Positions 11,150 to 23,677 of a stretch of DNA of 64,000 bases are shown one piece after another (the first letter of the stretch is position 1; each line of letters begins with the position of its first letter). Source of the stretch: Lasiodiplodia sp. COLG20 (taxonomy: Eukaryota; Ascomycota; Dothideomycetes; Botryosphaeriales; Botryosphaeriaceae); the NCBI GenBank assembly GCA_009801085.1, contig VNWV01000041.1:32123-96122 (forward strand). Reading direction: 5' to 3'. The translations under genes and the position numbers were made by a program. The notes under the pieces are model-generated. The model was given only the letters and a program-made list of their open reading frames with translations, searched no databases and was not told the origin of the DNA.

Positions 11150-11898
11150 ACAGTAGAGAATGGTAGACTTTCATAATAATGCAAGCTATTCTACCTCAAA
11201 TTTTACTTATTTTCGGCGTTATTACGTTTGTTATGTGATGACGGTCTTATCGTCGTCCTCAAGGCCATTCGGATCGGGCGTCTCGTGGTTTTCCACAAGT
11301 GTGGAGCGGTTACACTCAGCGCACAGCAGCGGAATGATGGGGAGTCGCTAGACGCTTCTCTCGTTTTTGGACGGACCCGTGTCATTGTTGAGGATGTTAA
11401 ATAAGTTCCACATACCGTTGATGAGGTTCACGGATGAATGCCTCGTCTGAGCGTTGGGGCTGTAACGTTGTAACCCATAATAAAGGCCAGTAAGATCAGT
11501 CGGACGAGTTTTCTCAGTCCAATAATACGGGTAGAAGAGTCAACCAAGCGGATGTAGAGAACAAACAAATCCCGTTGCGCTCAACTACAAGCGCGTTGAG
11601 AGATGGCGCAGGCTGTTGGAAGACAAAGATGGATTTACAGACACGGCTTCGAACTTAAGACAAGTGGCTCAGGACGGATGAATACTTCTGTCTGGCTCTA
11701 TAAAGAAGATGAAAGGGTGAGTGTCCCCTATTAAGAAGCCGGCAGGGGAGAATCGATCAAGGGATGTACACCATCACAGTATCGGCGACGCAGCTTTAGT
11801 GAAGCATACTACAGGCTGGGATTCAGCACCAAATTTGCAGTCGTATTCTTCAAATCCCAATTCTGTCCGTCACCCCGACGGTCGCTCTCTCACCAAGT
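11150..11898. other. Intergenic region, nothing recognised
   Basis: This lies between the 3' end of the dioxygenase and the 3' end of a minus-strand P450, so it should hold two terminator regions and no promoter. No exon chain or RNA gene was recognised. It is a plausible boundary between the terpenoid genes and the aromatic-catabolism island. Confidence 0.45.
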
Positions 11899-13702
11899 TC
11901 ATCGTTGTTTAAAGCGAGCAATGAAGTTGGTTTGCTTGCTAAACCAGAACGTTTCCACGGTCCAGTCGTCCGCCGTGGAAGCCCATTCAATATCAAAGGT
12001 CCGTAAGATACGCGGAACGAGCTTTCCCATTTCCATAATGGAAATATTCTTTCCTATGCACGTTCGCGAACCAGCACCAAACTGGTGATACAGACTGATT
12101 AGCTCACTAGCCCGTAAACGAGTTGGTAATGTTGCTACTCACGGAAAGGAAACAACGTTCCATCAATCTCAGCTGCTCAGGAGTTCCCTCAAGCCACCGT
12201 TCAGGGCGGAAGATGTCGGCATCGTCCCCGAAGACGGTGCGGTCGTGGTGGATAACCCATGCGTTCATGCCAACAACCGTACCTCCTGGAATATCAATGT
12301 CACAGAGCGTGTCGCCCTGCGCTGGTACAACTCGCTCTAGGGGAAACCCAACGCCAGGGTGCATGCGCATGGCCTCTTTCATCACAGCTTGCCTAGTTAA
12401 GACGGTGAGTAGACGCTCAAGAATACATGTAGACGTAGTAAAGGATCTACTCACAAATAGGGAAGCTTTAGGGACTCCTCCAGAGTAATCTTGTCCGATA
12501 TTCTCCCATCTTGTTCGGCTTCTGCGAGCTCTGCGAGTAGTTTCTGATGAGCCTTTGGTGTTTTGATAATGTAATATAATATAGCTCTTAGTGAGATAGC
12601 CGTGGTATCGCTTCCAGCAAGCCTGTATCCTAGTCAGAGGTGAAATATACGAGGATGCTAAGCAAGAGAACTTGCAAATTGTTCATTAGGTGGTTGACGA
12701 GGTCTCTTTCACTCATTCGGGCTTCGTTCTTGACCTGCTCTCTTCGAAACTGGGCTAGAAAATCCTGTGCCCCACCATCACCGGATTCTCCATCATATTT
12801 CTCCATGGCGTCCTTGAGAACCTGAGGTACGGTGTCAATGATCATATCCGACGCAGAAGTCAGATCCACTTACTCTGGTAATCTTTGGAATGGGATGAAC
12901 CGCTCGAAGAGCAGGGACTCGGTCCAGCAGGTTCATCACCCACTGCTGGCCAAGCAGGATCCCATGAAGCCCCGGGACCTGGCCGACGAGTGCTCCGTAC
13001 CACAGTCCCGTTTCTATGCCGGAAATCATGTTTTCCACGTCCTGGCGCTTCTCCATGAAACCAAAGCGTTGTCGGAATGTGATGGCCCCGATGACGTCGA
13101 ATGCATACCATTGCAGCCACTCTCCGAGGTTGACGGGTGTGCCGGCCAGGTCTCGCATGGCGTCCAGAAAGATGTCCGAACACTCGTCAACGAAAGGCTC
13201 CATATTCCGTAGTGACGTCAAGGAGAACTTGGAGGCGACGGCCGTCTTTAGGTGCTTGTGTTCTGCTGGCGACCGTGTTGAGAACATGCTCGTCATGGCT
13301 TTACCGTCGTAGGGAGTGTCGAAGGCGTCATAGAAGTTCGACTGAGGTGGCCTGTTAGCTCGTAATAATTAGTGTAGTACGGTTGCCTACCTTTAGGTAG
13401 CTGCTTCCGATGCCGTAGATCTTTTGTATGACCTCCGGGTCTGCGATCGAGACGTGGTTTGGCCCAATCCGAACGATTTTACCGTACTCATCGTGAAGTC
13501 CTCGAAAGAATTCCGGCGCGTTGCCATGGGAAAGTTTAGCTAGCCTCCACAAATTTGTGACGGCTGCCAGGCGTGGGCCCTTGATTTTGCGCAGCTTGGG
13601 ATGGACGGCGGCATGGAGGAACGACAGAGTTGTGTAGAACAATAGACCAACAACTAGATACAACACCAAGGATGACGGATCGCCCAAGACGGAAGGAGAC
13701 AT
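11899..13702 (-). CDS. Cytochrome P450, pisatin-demethylase-like
   Basis: Starts MSPSVLGDP at 13702 with a hydrophobic anchor, then the KIKGPRLAAVTNLWRL hinge and YGKIVRIGPNHVSI. Further exons give QWYAFDVIGAITF, the I-helix LAGSDTTA (about 12620), KEAMRMHP, FRPERWLEG (about 12200) and the haem loop FGAGSRTCIGKN (about 12060). It ends with FIARFKQR at 11899. The AGSDTT / GSRTCIGKNIS combination and YAFDVIG block are those of the pisatin demethylase (CYP57)-like group, whose members remove O-methyl groups from plant phenolics. Its promoter carries the CGGAGGA-type elements shared with the ring-cleavage genes, which ties it to that island rather than to the terpenoid genes. Confidence 0.9.
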
Positions 13703-13847
13703 GGCTGTTCTCGGATGGCAAAAAAATTAAGAGTTGGCAATGTATGCTTTGCAGTACTAGGCACACGTATATTTATGGATATTCTCAACGAGACGAGGGA
13801 TTGCCTTTCCGTTGATAGCCGGGTTCGGGTATTTACGTCCGACGGGG

Positions 13848-13883
13848 TTCCTCCGCGAAGATCCTCCAGATCAATTCCTCCGC
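13848..13883. promoter_or_regulatory. Cluster of TCCTCCG (CGGAGGA) elements upstream of the P450
   Basis: Three closely spaced copies (TTCCTCCGCG, GATCCTCC, ATTCCTCCGC) lie 146-181 bases upstream of the P450 start at 13702. The same heptamer recurs upstream of the FAH hydrolase and between the dioxygenase and FAD-monooxygenase genes. CGG-containing sites of this kind are typical Zn2Cys6 regulator targets. Confidence 0.5.
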
Positions 13884-14428
13884 TCCGCCCGACCCGTCCC
13901 CGCTTCTGCGACAGACTTGGCCGCTCTCGCAACTTGCCCGAGACCCCGACAACTCGCCATGCTGGATCCGGCGTTGTAATTACGTTGAATCTATAGCGTG
14001 CAAGACAATCAGTGCATTATTTATTGACCCGGGAGGTCACCTTCCAAGATAGAAAAAGATGAACTTCGGGGCCTATGCCTATGGTGTAACTAAAACTGGA
14101 TCCAACCCCCACCGAGAAAACTTCTGCATCTCCCAGCTGGGGTTCTTGATAGCTGGCCCCACTCGGCCGAACATTGCGAATACTTCCGGCCAACAATCGG
14201 GCCTGGTGCAGCTGATCGTTACAGACAGTGGTTATCAAGCTACGACAACGCCTGATGTCAGTAGGGACTGTCTCTACATTAAACATACTACACAGAAGTT
14301 GACCTCTTTTCTCGCGCCATTCAACACTTTCCCATTCGGCTCTCTCTGTTGACATCGAAAACTAGATAAAAAGGAAAAGCATGCGCAGTAAGGAAATCAA
14401 CCTCTATTCTCGAATCTCTATTCGTTGT

Positions 14429-15948
14429 CTAGAACCAGTCACCCTCATCTGCGATAGTCTCACCTCGCTCAGAGGCTTGAATGAGCTGGGTGATGTCCCA
14501 AGGCTCATATTTGTACCCGGGAACCGAGTTCGTGTTCTTGAACGGCGTTCCTCCAGCCAGGCTGTCTGCCGCCTTTTCGTAGTTCTCGTAAACATATTGC
14601 TCCGCATCGTGTTTGAAAATCCACTTCCCCACAATCCGGCCAATGTCTGACTGGTCTTCAGCCATGTCCCAATCCTTGTTATGCCACCGCTCCCGGTTTT
14701 TGAAACCCGTCTTTTGGGCGCAAGCTGTGCGCTCGAATCTGGGTATTCTCTTTGTTAGCCAACGCTGCCGCTCATCACAGTGAAATAGCGTATGAGACAA
14801 ACCTCAGTAGAGTGTGCACTTTGACTGCCTGTGGAATGTTGCTCTTTCCGCTAATAGCAAGGCATCCAGCGATAGAGAAGGCATCTTCCCAAGCCATGGT
14901 TGCGCCACTATTAGAAGATGGGAGGAATGCGTGAGCCGCATCTCCGATCTGGAGAACTCGGCCGTTAGGGGAGTACCACTGGGACTGCGGGTTGCGCCAC
15001 AGAATCCTCCAAATAAGAGCAACTTTGGCCGGGGTGAATTTGACAAGCTCGGTAAGGAAGGGTGACCAGCCCTGTATGTGGTTCAAAGCCTCGTCCACCG
15101 GCGCAGTGGCCCCCTCGTCCTTTGACAGATCACCCTACCGTGCGGTCAGTGGCGTACTTGCTAATGATCAGAAGGTTCTTGAATATACCTTGAAGGTTAT
15201 GTACCAACTGACGTCAGTCTCAGTCTTCCCGACCACGACGTGAATATCAGGACCCAGGTGAAGGGAAATGCGGGTCTTTGATCCCTCCAATTCCTTGGCG
15301 ATAATCGGATTCTGCAGAGCGGCCGCAAGGGGGAGGGTGGCTCGATAGATGGCGTAGCCACTGCTAGCTGGCGGATCATTCCGGCCGGTCACAAGACTCG
15401 AGGATTTTGATCCAACGCCATCTGCAGCGATGACAAGATCGGCATCAATCTCGCGCCCATCAGAAGTAACCACACTTCCTTTATCGTGCGTCTCGCGGTA
15501 CTGTACCACGCGGACACCAAATTCGACTGGAATTCCTAATTCTGTTGCGTATGCGTAGAGGTCACGTTGGAGAACTCCATGAGTAGTTGGTAGAGATGGA
15601 TATCCGGGCTCACCAAGGGGAAATTCACCCATAAAGTCACCATCGTACCTGTAGAACTGGCACGTTGGCTTATAGCAATGCTTTCTTGCTTCTTCAAGGA
15701 AGCCGGGCCACTTTTCAGGCGTGTGCAACGCGCTCGACCCGATATTTATCATACCTCCTGATGCATATTAGCAATCAATGATTTTTCATCATCCAAAAAC
15801 CCCACATACCATGTTCATTGAAGTCAGGGCGCCACTCAAGAACACGCACCTTGTGTCCCTTGCGGTGGCTTTCAATTGCGCAAGCAAGTCCGGCAAGCCC
15901 GCCTCCGCATATGAGGATAGATATACCTGAGGATGGAGATGTTTCCAT
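14429..15948 (-). CDS. FAD-dependent aromatic hydroxylase (salicylate-hydroxylase-like)
   Basis: Class A flavoprotein monooxygenase. The start is taken at 15948 (METSPSSG), because this leads directly into the dinucleotide-binding motif ILICGGGLAGLACAIE. An intron at about 15760-15812 joins NEHG to GGMINIGSSAL. The DG motif LVIAADGVGSKS lies near 15410, and the GD motif VLQIGDAAHAFLP with the following NSGATMAWEDA near 14930. The C-terminal exon ends EGDWF at 14429. Enzymes of this family hydroxylate, and sometimes decarboxylate, phenolic acids using NAD(P)H and oxygen. It is divergent from the P450 at 16405 across about 450 bases, consistent with joint regulation. The substrate is unknown. 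Confidence 0.88.
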
Positions 15949-16404
15949 GGCGATGAGAGCAGTGTTGTGATAGTGCTTTGTGGTAGTGATTGAAAATTGC
16001 AGATAAGTAACTCTATGGACGAAAATATACATTTATATTTCGACCTAGTTAAGCGTTACATCTCCGACCACGCCGAGGAAAGTGCTCCAGCTTGAGCCCC
16101 TTTTCTCGGTGGCGGGATATCTTAGTTGTTCCGCAGTCTCAGAATTGTTAAGCTAGACCCACTTAACGCCGCCGCGCTTCATCCTCAAGATTCGCCGCAC
16201 CCGACGCATAGCCTCACCCAGCATTAATGTTTCAAATTATAAATTCGGGGTCAGATATTGGCTTCTTGCACTGAAAACTGCCGAACCAAAGGTCTGCGAT
16301 CCTACCGCAGTAATTTTGCTAAGGTTTGCTTCAAGACACATACATCTGAATCCCCTGCCCGAACTTTGAAACCCCACCAGTCTCAGCACCATTGAATCTT
16401 CATC
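15949..16404. promoter_or_regulatory. Divergent promoter region between FAD hydroxylase and P450
   Basis: About 456 bases separate two divergent starts. No CGGAGGA element was seen here, unlike the other promoters of the island. The strand toward the P450 is pyrimidine-rich with several CCGC/CGG half-sites. No coding potential was recognised. Confidence 0.4.
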
Positions 16405-18279
16405 ATGGCTTTCACCAATGAGCTAACGGGGATCACTCACCATTGTCTTGCACTTGCTCTTTGCCTTGTAGTTTTTCTTTGTGTTCGCTCATTGATTCGC
16501 GCACTGTTCTCTCCGCTCCGCTCCGTGCCCGGTCCTTTCCTTGCTCGCTTCACTAGGCTCTGGTACCTCTGGAAAGTTTGGCGTGGCGACTTCCAGAAAA
16601 CCAACATCGAATTGCATCGCAAGTACGGTAAGACATAAACCCGAACAGCAACCTTGAAAATCTGACCGGCTGTACTCACACTTTACAGGGCCTGTTGTCC
16701 GCATTTCTCCTTACGACTACTCCATCGACGATCCGTCCGCAGTCAAGCCCATCTACGGCCACGGTACTGCCTTCACGAAGGGCCCGTGGTATGATGCCAG
16801 TCGAAATCTCGATGCCGTTGCGAGGGACTTGTTCACGGATAGAGACCCAAAGAGACACGCTGCGAACAGACGCAAAGTAGCGTCATTGTATTCGATGTCA
16901 TCGTTGCTAAAAATGGAAGAGGCAGTGAATGACTGTGTCGGACTGGTTGAAGAGAAATTCCGCGAGATTGCGCGGTAGGTTCCTGAGCATCTCTCAACGA
17001 TTGCTTCCCTGACTTCGTTCTAGATCCGGGAGAGCAATCGACCTGCAGTGGTGGTTGCAGTGCTACGCCTTTGATGTCATCGGTGCAATTACGGTACGTC
17101 ACTGAACTGAAAAGGTTGATTTTGGACTGAAAATCTCAATGTGCAGGTCGCAAAACGATTTGGTTTCCTCGACAGAGGAGAAGATCCGTTTGGCCTTATT
17201 CGCGGTCTGGAAGGTTTCTTGAAATACATGGCTAATGTTGGGATCTATTCGGAGATCCATCCGATCCTTTGCAAACTGACTCGCTCATCCGCAAATGCTG
17301 GGCTTCCGCGAGCATTTGCCTTTGCGAACAAAAATATACAAGAGCGCGTGGAAAGCAACAAAACGGAGAAGGGGCCAGAAAGCGACGACTTCTTGACGAA
17401 AGTGCTTCGCTTGCACGAGGAACAACCGCAAAGCTTCGGAATGGAAGATGTTCTGATGACATGCAGTGCCAACGTCGTAGCGGGCAGTGACACGACAAGC
17501 ATCAGTCTTAGTGCTATTATGTGGGGTCTGATTAAGAACCCAGAGGCTATGAAAAAGGTACGGTGTGCCTAGATTTTGCAAAGTCAACGATGGCTGATTT
17601 TCCCTTTCTCAAAGCTACGCACTGAAGTCGACGAGAAACTTGCAAAGGGCGAGATTTCAGATCCCATCACATTTGCCGACACCCAGAAGATGTCTTACCT
17701 TCAAGCAGTAATTCAGGAGGGCCTTAGAACACATCCCGCAACCGGCCTTCCATTGGGTAGGGTCGTACCAGAAGGAGGCGTCAGAATCGCTGAACGGTTC
17801 TTCCCTGAAGGGGTGAGTGCTCTTGTCTGGGGAAATTTCAATTATATCGCATCAGGGAAGCTAATGACACATCGAAATAGACTGTTTTAGGAATTAATTC
17901 ATGGGTGGCTCATTACAACAAAGACATTTTTGGAGACGATGCCGATCTGTTCAGGCCGGAGCGCTGGCTCGCTGTTAAGGAGACGGTGCAGAAGATGGGA
18001 GCATACTTTCTTCCGGTGAGTAACTCGAAAAGAAAGAAAAATCCTCTTGTCTCCGTGTTATGGTGAATCTTCTTGTTGATCAAAACTTAGTTCGGCCACG
18101 GGTCCAGGACATGCATAGGCAAAAATATCAGCTTGATGGAGATGTCAAAGTTGATCCCACAACTGGTTCGAAACTTCGATTTCCACCTCGATGATCTGTA
18201 TGCGGAGATGCAATTACACAACGCTTGGTTTGTAAAGCAAAAGAACTTCATGGTCAGAGTTACGGAGAGGAAAGTCTAA
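16405..18279 (+). CDS. Cytochrome P450, pisatin-demethylase-like (second copy)
   Basis: Starts MAFTNELTG with an N-terminal anchor and PLRSVPGPFLARFTRLWYLW. Seven or so exons follow: VVRISPYDYSIDDP, QWWLQCYAFDVIGAIT, I-helix VVAGSDTTSISLSA (about 17480), QEGLRTHP (about 17720), LFRPERWLA (about 17950) and haem loop FGHGSRTCIGKN (about 18090). It ends VTERKV at 18279. It belongs to the same CYP57-like group as the P450 at 11899-13702, although the two are clearly divergent. In this setting oxidative O-demethylation or hydroxylation of a plant phenolic is the likely job, preparing a substrate for the flavin hydroxylases. Confidence 0.9.
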
Positions 18280-19079
18280 AAGCGTATCTGAACGCAAAAT
18301 GTTTAGAGCTACTGCCAGTATCGGGTTTACGGGTTCGTCATTCAGCTTACTTAGCAGGTGATCCACACACGCACCTATGTCCTTTGTACGTATGGCTATA
18401 GGTAGAAGGAATTGGACGTCTGCTTTCAGACCGCTGTGCACCAACTATATTTCAACATAACTCGCAACCGAATACCCCGCACAGATGAAAAAAGTGAGGC
18501 GGATCCGGATACCACCGGTTTCTCGCGGCTTGTAAGCAAAGTCTCCTATTGGAGGCCGAAAAGTCCACGTATTCCGGTCGAATGCAGATCACGCTCCGCT
18601 CGTAATGGAAACCAGGGGCATGTCCCAGAGATTTTGAGCTCCTCCACGTCATTGCGAAGCTTGTAGTGCTCCAGCTGGATGATGTTCTCCCTGTGTTTGT
18701 GGGTTCGCCATAAGCTCTGATTAGTGGATTAGCGTTAAGATCTGGCGGCTAAACGATGTAAGGTAGCTTTCGTGCACCCTCTCAATTGTCTCGCATCACT
18801 TTTTGGCCAGGAGGAGCCCTTATGGGAGGACTGAAGCAACGTGGATTACAGCGCTGTCTGCTTCATGTTGTGTGGCCGGTGTGGCTAAGTTCTATTGACT
18901 GGGCAACCCCTGTCATTGCTCGGGAAAGGCGCGCGGGGCTAGAGAGCACGGAGCAGCGGTGCCCGGCCCGATAACGCCTTCTCCATCTCGTATTATTTAA
19001 GGTGTCCTGCAGCGACTACCACTCTCAGGACACAACCATCATAGGCAACGGGAATAGCACCAACACTCTCACAACAGGC
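18280..19079. other. Intergenic region upstream of a regulator gene
   Basis: Small open frames here start at non-ATG codons or lack any recognisable domain. It should contain the promoter and 5' leader of the regulator starting at 19080. No repeats of note were seen. Confidence 0.4.
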
Positions 19080-21379
19080 ATGGATGCTGACTTGGAGGCA
19101 TTGATGGCATCACACGCAGCCGAAATTCCATCAGACCTATCCAGTATCTCAACCACCTCAAGGGCCCTGTTGATGCAGACGGAAACCACCGGAAGTGCCA
19201 AGCCAGATCAGGCTTGTGAGAACTGCAGAAGGTACGGTTTTCCCCATGCCCTGTTCTTAGACTGTCATTTATTGACACGCCCATGTTGTCTTCCTGAAGG
19301 GTGAAGAGAAAATGTACGTCCCTGAATTACGTCAAGTGTTACATGCTCATTCGAAAGGTACTTTGGAGAAACCCTCATGCTCCAACTGTCGTAACCACAA
19401 ACTCGAATGCGTTTATAGCGGTAAGCGTCGAAAGCCTGGCCCACAGAAGGGAGCGAAGAGCCGTCGGAGATGTGCACTGCTCTCCCGGATTGGTATGTCT
19501 GATTGTCGATTGGGAAACCAAAGCATGGCTGGATCCGAGTACGCTGATGCATTCGCAGCCAACTTGGAGTCAATGATTTCTTCTAATAACGCTCCTCTCA
19601 CACGACCTCAAGTCTTTCAGCATGGAGGTAAATTTGGCGTGGAGACCGTCACATCGGATGTGGTTGCTTCGGACAGTTCAAGTGCTACGGAAGGCACTCC
19701 ACGGCTAACGAGCTTTTTTCCCAATCCAACAATGCCGTATATGGATAGGACAAGCCCGATGTTCCCGGGCCCCAGTGATTTTAACTTGACAATACCAACA
19801 GAAAAAAGGACTATCAACCAAGCAGACCTGGACCAACTGTAAGTGTCCCCCCTTCGGTTCCCTCCACTGCTAATCCTCTAAAGGGTTTCGTTGTACTTCT
19901 CCCATATCCAACCAATGTTCCCGCTTTTCCGCGAGCCGGTGTTCTATCAAGACATCATCTGTGGCAGAATTCCAACAGAGCTTCTTGCCATCATGCTAGC
20001 CCTTGCAGCCAGATTCTCTCCGAACACAATGTTGGCTCAGCACACGGACTTCCACCATTGGCACGCCATTTTATCCCAGTCGGAGCCCCGCTGTGAGAAA
20101 AAGACGTCAACTAGGCCTGGTACGATTGACCTGAATGCTGCAAAGAAAGAGTGCCTTCTTGCCGTCTACGAATATATACAATTTCCTGGCCACGAAGCTT
20201 GGTCCCAGGCAGGACGTATGACTCGCACAGCGATCGGCTGCGGCATACATCAGATAGACAGCCCGAAGATGAAACATCACATGACAGAAGAAGAGCGAGA
20301 AGAGTGTCGTTTTGTTTGGTGGACAATCTACAAACTTGACACTTGCTTCAACGGTATCGCGCTCACTCAGCTGGGGATCAACGACAACCTTATCTGCACA
20401 TTCCTCCCATCCACGTCCATCGAGGATTTCACTGCAAATTCATTATGCCCCTCGTCTAAAGAGTGCTTACAGACTGGTCCTCGGGGGTTTGAGCAGGTTC
20501 TGAGGCGCGAGGGGCCGGATCAAGATGTTGACTGCGAAAGGCTCTACATTCGCCTTACCGCTCTATTGAGAGAATCACATGTTCTCCGCAGCCTCTTGGG
20601 GCTCAAGTACAGGGCTGAACATCGCGACGAGCTCAACAATATTGCCTCCGTCTGTCGTTTCATACAGAGCTCATTACCGGGGTGGTTTCACAGCCCGGCT
20701 CCCAGGATTGAACCGCATGAAGCACCGCACCAGCACCGAAGGCGACTGGAGATGCTATTGCAATTCAATGTGTAAGGCTCTACGTCTGGTTTGATTGCTC
20801 ACTTCTGGTTGACAATGTCTTTTTGCGACAGCCTTCGCCTTCAAAGTGAACTTCCCATCTTTCAAATGAATGAAGACGATCCCGAGGAGCTTGACATTGA
20901 AAGATGGCAGAACTGCGTGGGATATGCCGAGGAAATCAGTTCCGTTTTCAAGCATTGGGATGAATCGTACTACGAAGTTGTCAATCCGATCACCAGCTAT
21001 TTAATCTGGTATGCCGGTACGGTACTCCTGACTCAAGCTATGTCGATCCCCTTGGAGCTCGCCACTTCCGAACCTGAAACAAGCCGCTTGGACACTGCCG
21101 TCAATGTCATCTATACGTCGCTCTGCCGGTTTTCCACGTGGTGGCCAGTAGCATCTAAACTTACAGGTATGTAAAGTCATCGCTCTCCTCTATCTGTATT
21201 AACAGCCCTGCATAGAGTCCATCGATGAGCTTCGACTTTGGATGTGGCTTCACCTAAGTTGGCCAGAGTTAAAGATTCTCGTTGATCAATTGCATGTTCT
21301 TCTCGACCCGAAAGACCACGGCTGCATGAACATACATGTACACATCTTGGAACCGCCAGGATCCTCGCAGCTAGTATAA
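19080..21379 (+). CDS. Zn(II)2Cys6 transcription factor with fungal-specific TF domain
   Basis: Start at 19080 (MDADLEAL). Two introns split the DNA-binding domain; after splicing, the cysteines follow CENCRRVKRKC-x6-CSNCRNHKLEC, a perfect C-x2-C-x6-C-x6-C-x2-C-x6-C cluster, followed by a basic linker (KRRKPGPQKGAKSR). The middle-homology region begins LYFSHIQPMFPLFREP and includes FVWWTIYKLDTCFNG. A last intron after 21170 leads to a short exon ending at 21379. It is nuclear by family. It lies inside the aromatic-catabolism genes and resembles the regulator at 27679-29920 in layout, so it likely controls this island. Confidence 0.9.
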
Positions 21380-21667
21380 AGGGAAAAAGTCTATTCTGTT
21401 GATCCGCTTCTGAAAGCGATAGATAAACATCGATAAATTGATGTCATTGACCGAGGAAGGTTGCCAGTTTTAACAACAGCAAGAGAATTTCCATTTATCT
21501 ATTAGGGACGTTCGCCGACGCCCCTATAAAGCATGCTCCCCAAATCCAACTCTGTGCCCTCTCAGGCTCGGTCTTCCTCCAACTGGACTCAATGCATCTA
21601 TGATTACAATAGTGCATTTCTTATAGTTGGTGCCTTTCATCACAAATCCCTGGCGGCCCACAGACGG

Positions 21668-22843
21668 CTACTCGAACACTACAGTATTCTCCAGGACACC
21701 AATTGAGGATATTTCAATCTCTACAACGTCTCCATTCTTGAGGCTGTACTTTGGGTCCTGGAAGTACCCAATGCCAGGGGGAGAGCCAGTCAAGATCACA
21801 GATCCTGCGGGTAGAGTTGTACCTGCCACGCCCAGTGTATCAGTCGAACGAACCAAAGATAGTAAGGTTATCAATCAGAAACAGTCTTACCGCGAGAGAG
21901 AAAACTGATCAAAGCAGCCGGCCCATGAATCAGATCACATGTGCTGTTCTGGAAAACCTTTCCGTTGACTTTGGTCGTGATTCGCTGTTCATCCACACTG
22001 CCGATGACGGCCTGACTGGTGAGAACTGGACCGATCGGGGCAAACTTATCGAAGGCTTTGCACCGAGTGAACTGTCCTCCAGCGCGCTTCGGGTCCTGAT
22101 ACATTCGTGCAGTCAAGTCGTTGCCAACAGTATACCCCAGAATGTAGTTTGGGGCATCCTCGATGCTCACGTCGCGAGCATCTTTGGATGTAACGATTGT
22201 CAGCTCTCCCTGTAAAGTTCGTTAGTCGGGTTTGAGAGTCCCTTGGAACAAAGATTGTGCCATGAAAACCTGAAGACAGGCAGGATTTAGAAGAAATTGC
22301 CATACCTCAAAGTCGAGAAAGGCTTCTGCAGCACATTTCGGGATGGGGATACTCCCAGGTCCGGCAAGCGCCCTCTTCGGCTTGTACCACATCACAGGAT
22401 CAAGCGGGACCGTAAGCTATAAATTTGAGCATGTCGAAATGCATCAGTAAAATGACTTTCGAAAGACGGCGCCGCGGAGGCATCGGAGAATCTGAAGGGG
22501 TACCTTACGTTTGCCTCCTCTGCATGTTCGCGATAATTCACACCGATGCAGATGATTTCCATGTCATTGTATGGCACTGGCGCCAGCACCTGTAAGATTC
22601 GACAAGAACTTGGTCAGTATGAGAAGATGAGAACCCGAGGCGAAATTCAACCATCGTGTCAATCCTTACCTCTTTTACAGTGACTTGTTGCTCCTTCGTT
22701 TGATTTTGAAGATCCTCAAAGGAAGGGAACCCAGTCACGGAAAGGTGCGCTATCTCGGAGGTCTTCTTTGGTGCATCAATTGAAGCGAAATAAATCTTCC
22801 CATCAGTCGCCTTGAAGCGGATCAGATGATTCCAAGAAGTCAT
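21668..22843 (-). CDS. Fumarylacetoacetate hydrolase-family hydrolase
   Basis: C-C bond hydrolase of the FAH superfamily, metal-dependent and cytosolic. Start at 22843 ([12 protein letters not shown]). The N-terminal cap is followed by [17 protein letters not shown]. The catalytic core shows FLDFEGELTIV, with the E-x-E metal ligands, and [14 protein letters not shown], then [12 protein letters not shown] and [16 protein letters not shown]. An intron at 21875 joins SFLSRG to TTLPAGS. Members cleave fumarylacetoacetate, fumarylpyruvate or acylpyruvates, the usual last step after ring cleavage. It lies next to the extradiol dioxygenase on the same strand and carries a striking inverted repeat in its promoter. 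Confidence 0.9.
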
Positions 22844-23677
22844 TGTGATGAAGATCGGTAGTTCTTTCGTTTTTGCAAACGAGAAATAATTTTCCAGGTT
22901 TTAGTGGCGCAATTTGCCATGTGCTTGCAAGGCCTATATAACTTGAGCAGACACAGGTATCCATGAGTAGTCGTCAGGTATCTCGCAGCCATCAATCCAT
23001 CCGAGTCGGCGTGATATTTGCTCCGAAGTAGCAAAGCCAAGGGTCTGGGCCGAAGCGCGGGACTCGTTTCTAAGGAGATGTGGGAGTTGCTCCGGAAGCG
23101 CGGAGGATCTTCTCCAAGATCCTCCGAGGACCGTGCTGTTGACTTTCTTTCGTCGGAGCAATCCGCCGGCACGTTCTATAGCACGGAATTCAGCTCTTCA
23201 TCCTAGCTTATCTATTGGCTGCAAATCTCACCTGCAATTAAATGTAGGGCTGGCCTAAGAAGCCGCAGGAGAACATATCCGAGGACGCCGACGAAAGAGA
23301 TAGCTAGGAGACTATCTACCGGATGGTCTGCCGAAGTCGCGCCGCACATTAATTTAGTTGCTAGAGAATTGCACAAGAAATATCTTAAACCATATAAGGT
23401 GTGTCGACTAACATTATATTTCTTTAATATCAGGTACGATGTTCATCTTTAGGTTCGACTTCGACTCCGGTGCCATGTTGGCAAGGTTGCTTTATTTAAA
23501 TTCTGGACAAAGTATTTTAACAATGCGAACGAATATCGATTGGTAAATTCGGCGAGTGGTGGCAATGCCCCATTATCAACCAAGCTAATCTACACCTAAT
23601 CGGGAAGAAAACAAGGCCGTGGTGAAAACAACGAAAGCAATGGAAAAAGGATAACTATAGTACTGTCCGTGATATTC
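22844..23677. other. Intergenic region containing the FAH-gene promoter
   Basis: No gene was recognised in about 830 bases. The proximal half is the FAH hydrolase promoter, with the inverted repeat listed next. The distal half (about 23330-23600) is AT-rich and is the 3' flank of the dioxygenase. Confidence 0.4.
23101..23126. promoter_or_regulatory. Perfect inverted repeat with CGGAGGA half-sites
   Basis: Two perfect 11-bp arms (CGGAGGATCTT and its reverse complement) flank a 4-base spacer, about 258 bases upstream of the FAH-hydrolase start. Arms beginning with CGG and ending with CCG are the form expected for a dimeric Zn2Cys6 regulator. The half-site matches the elements at 13848-13883, 24936-24968 and 25101-25134. 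Confidence 0.6.
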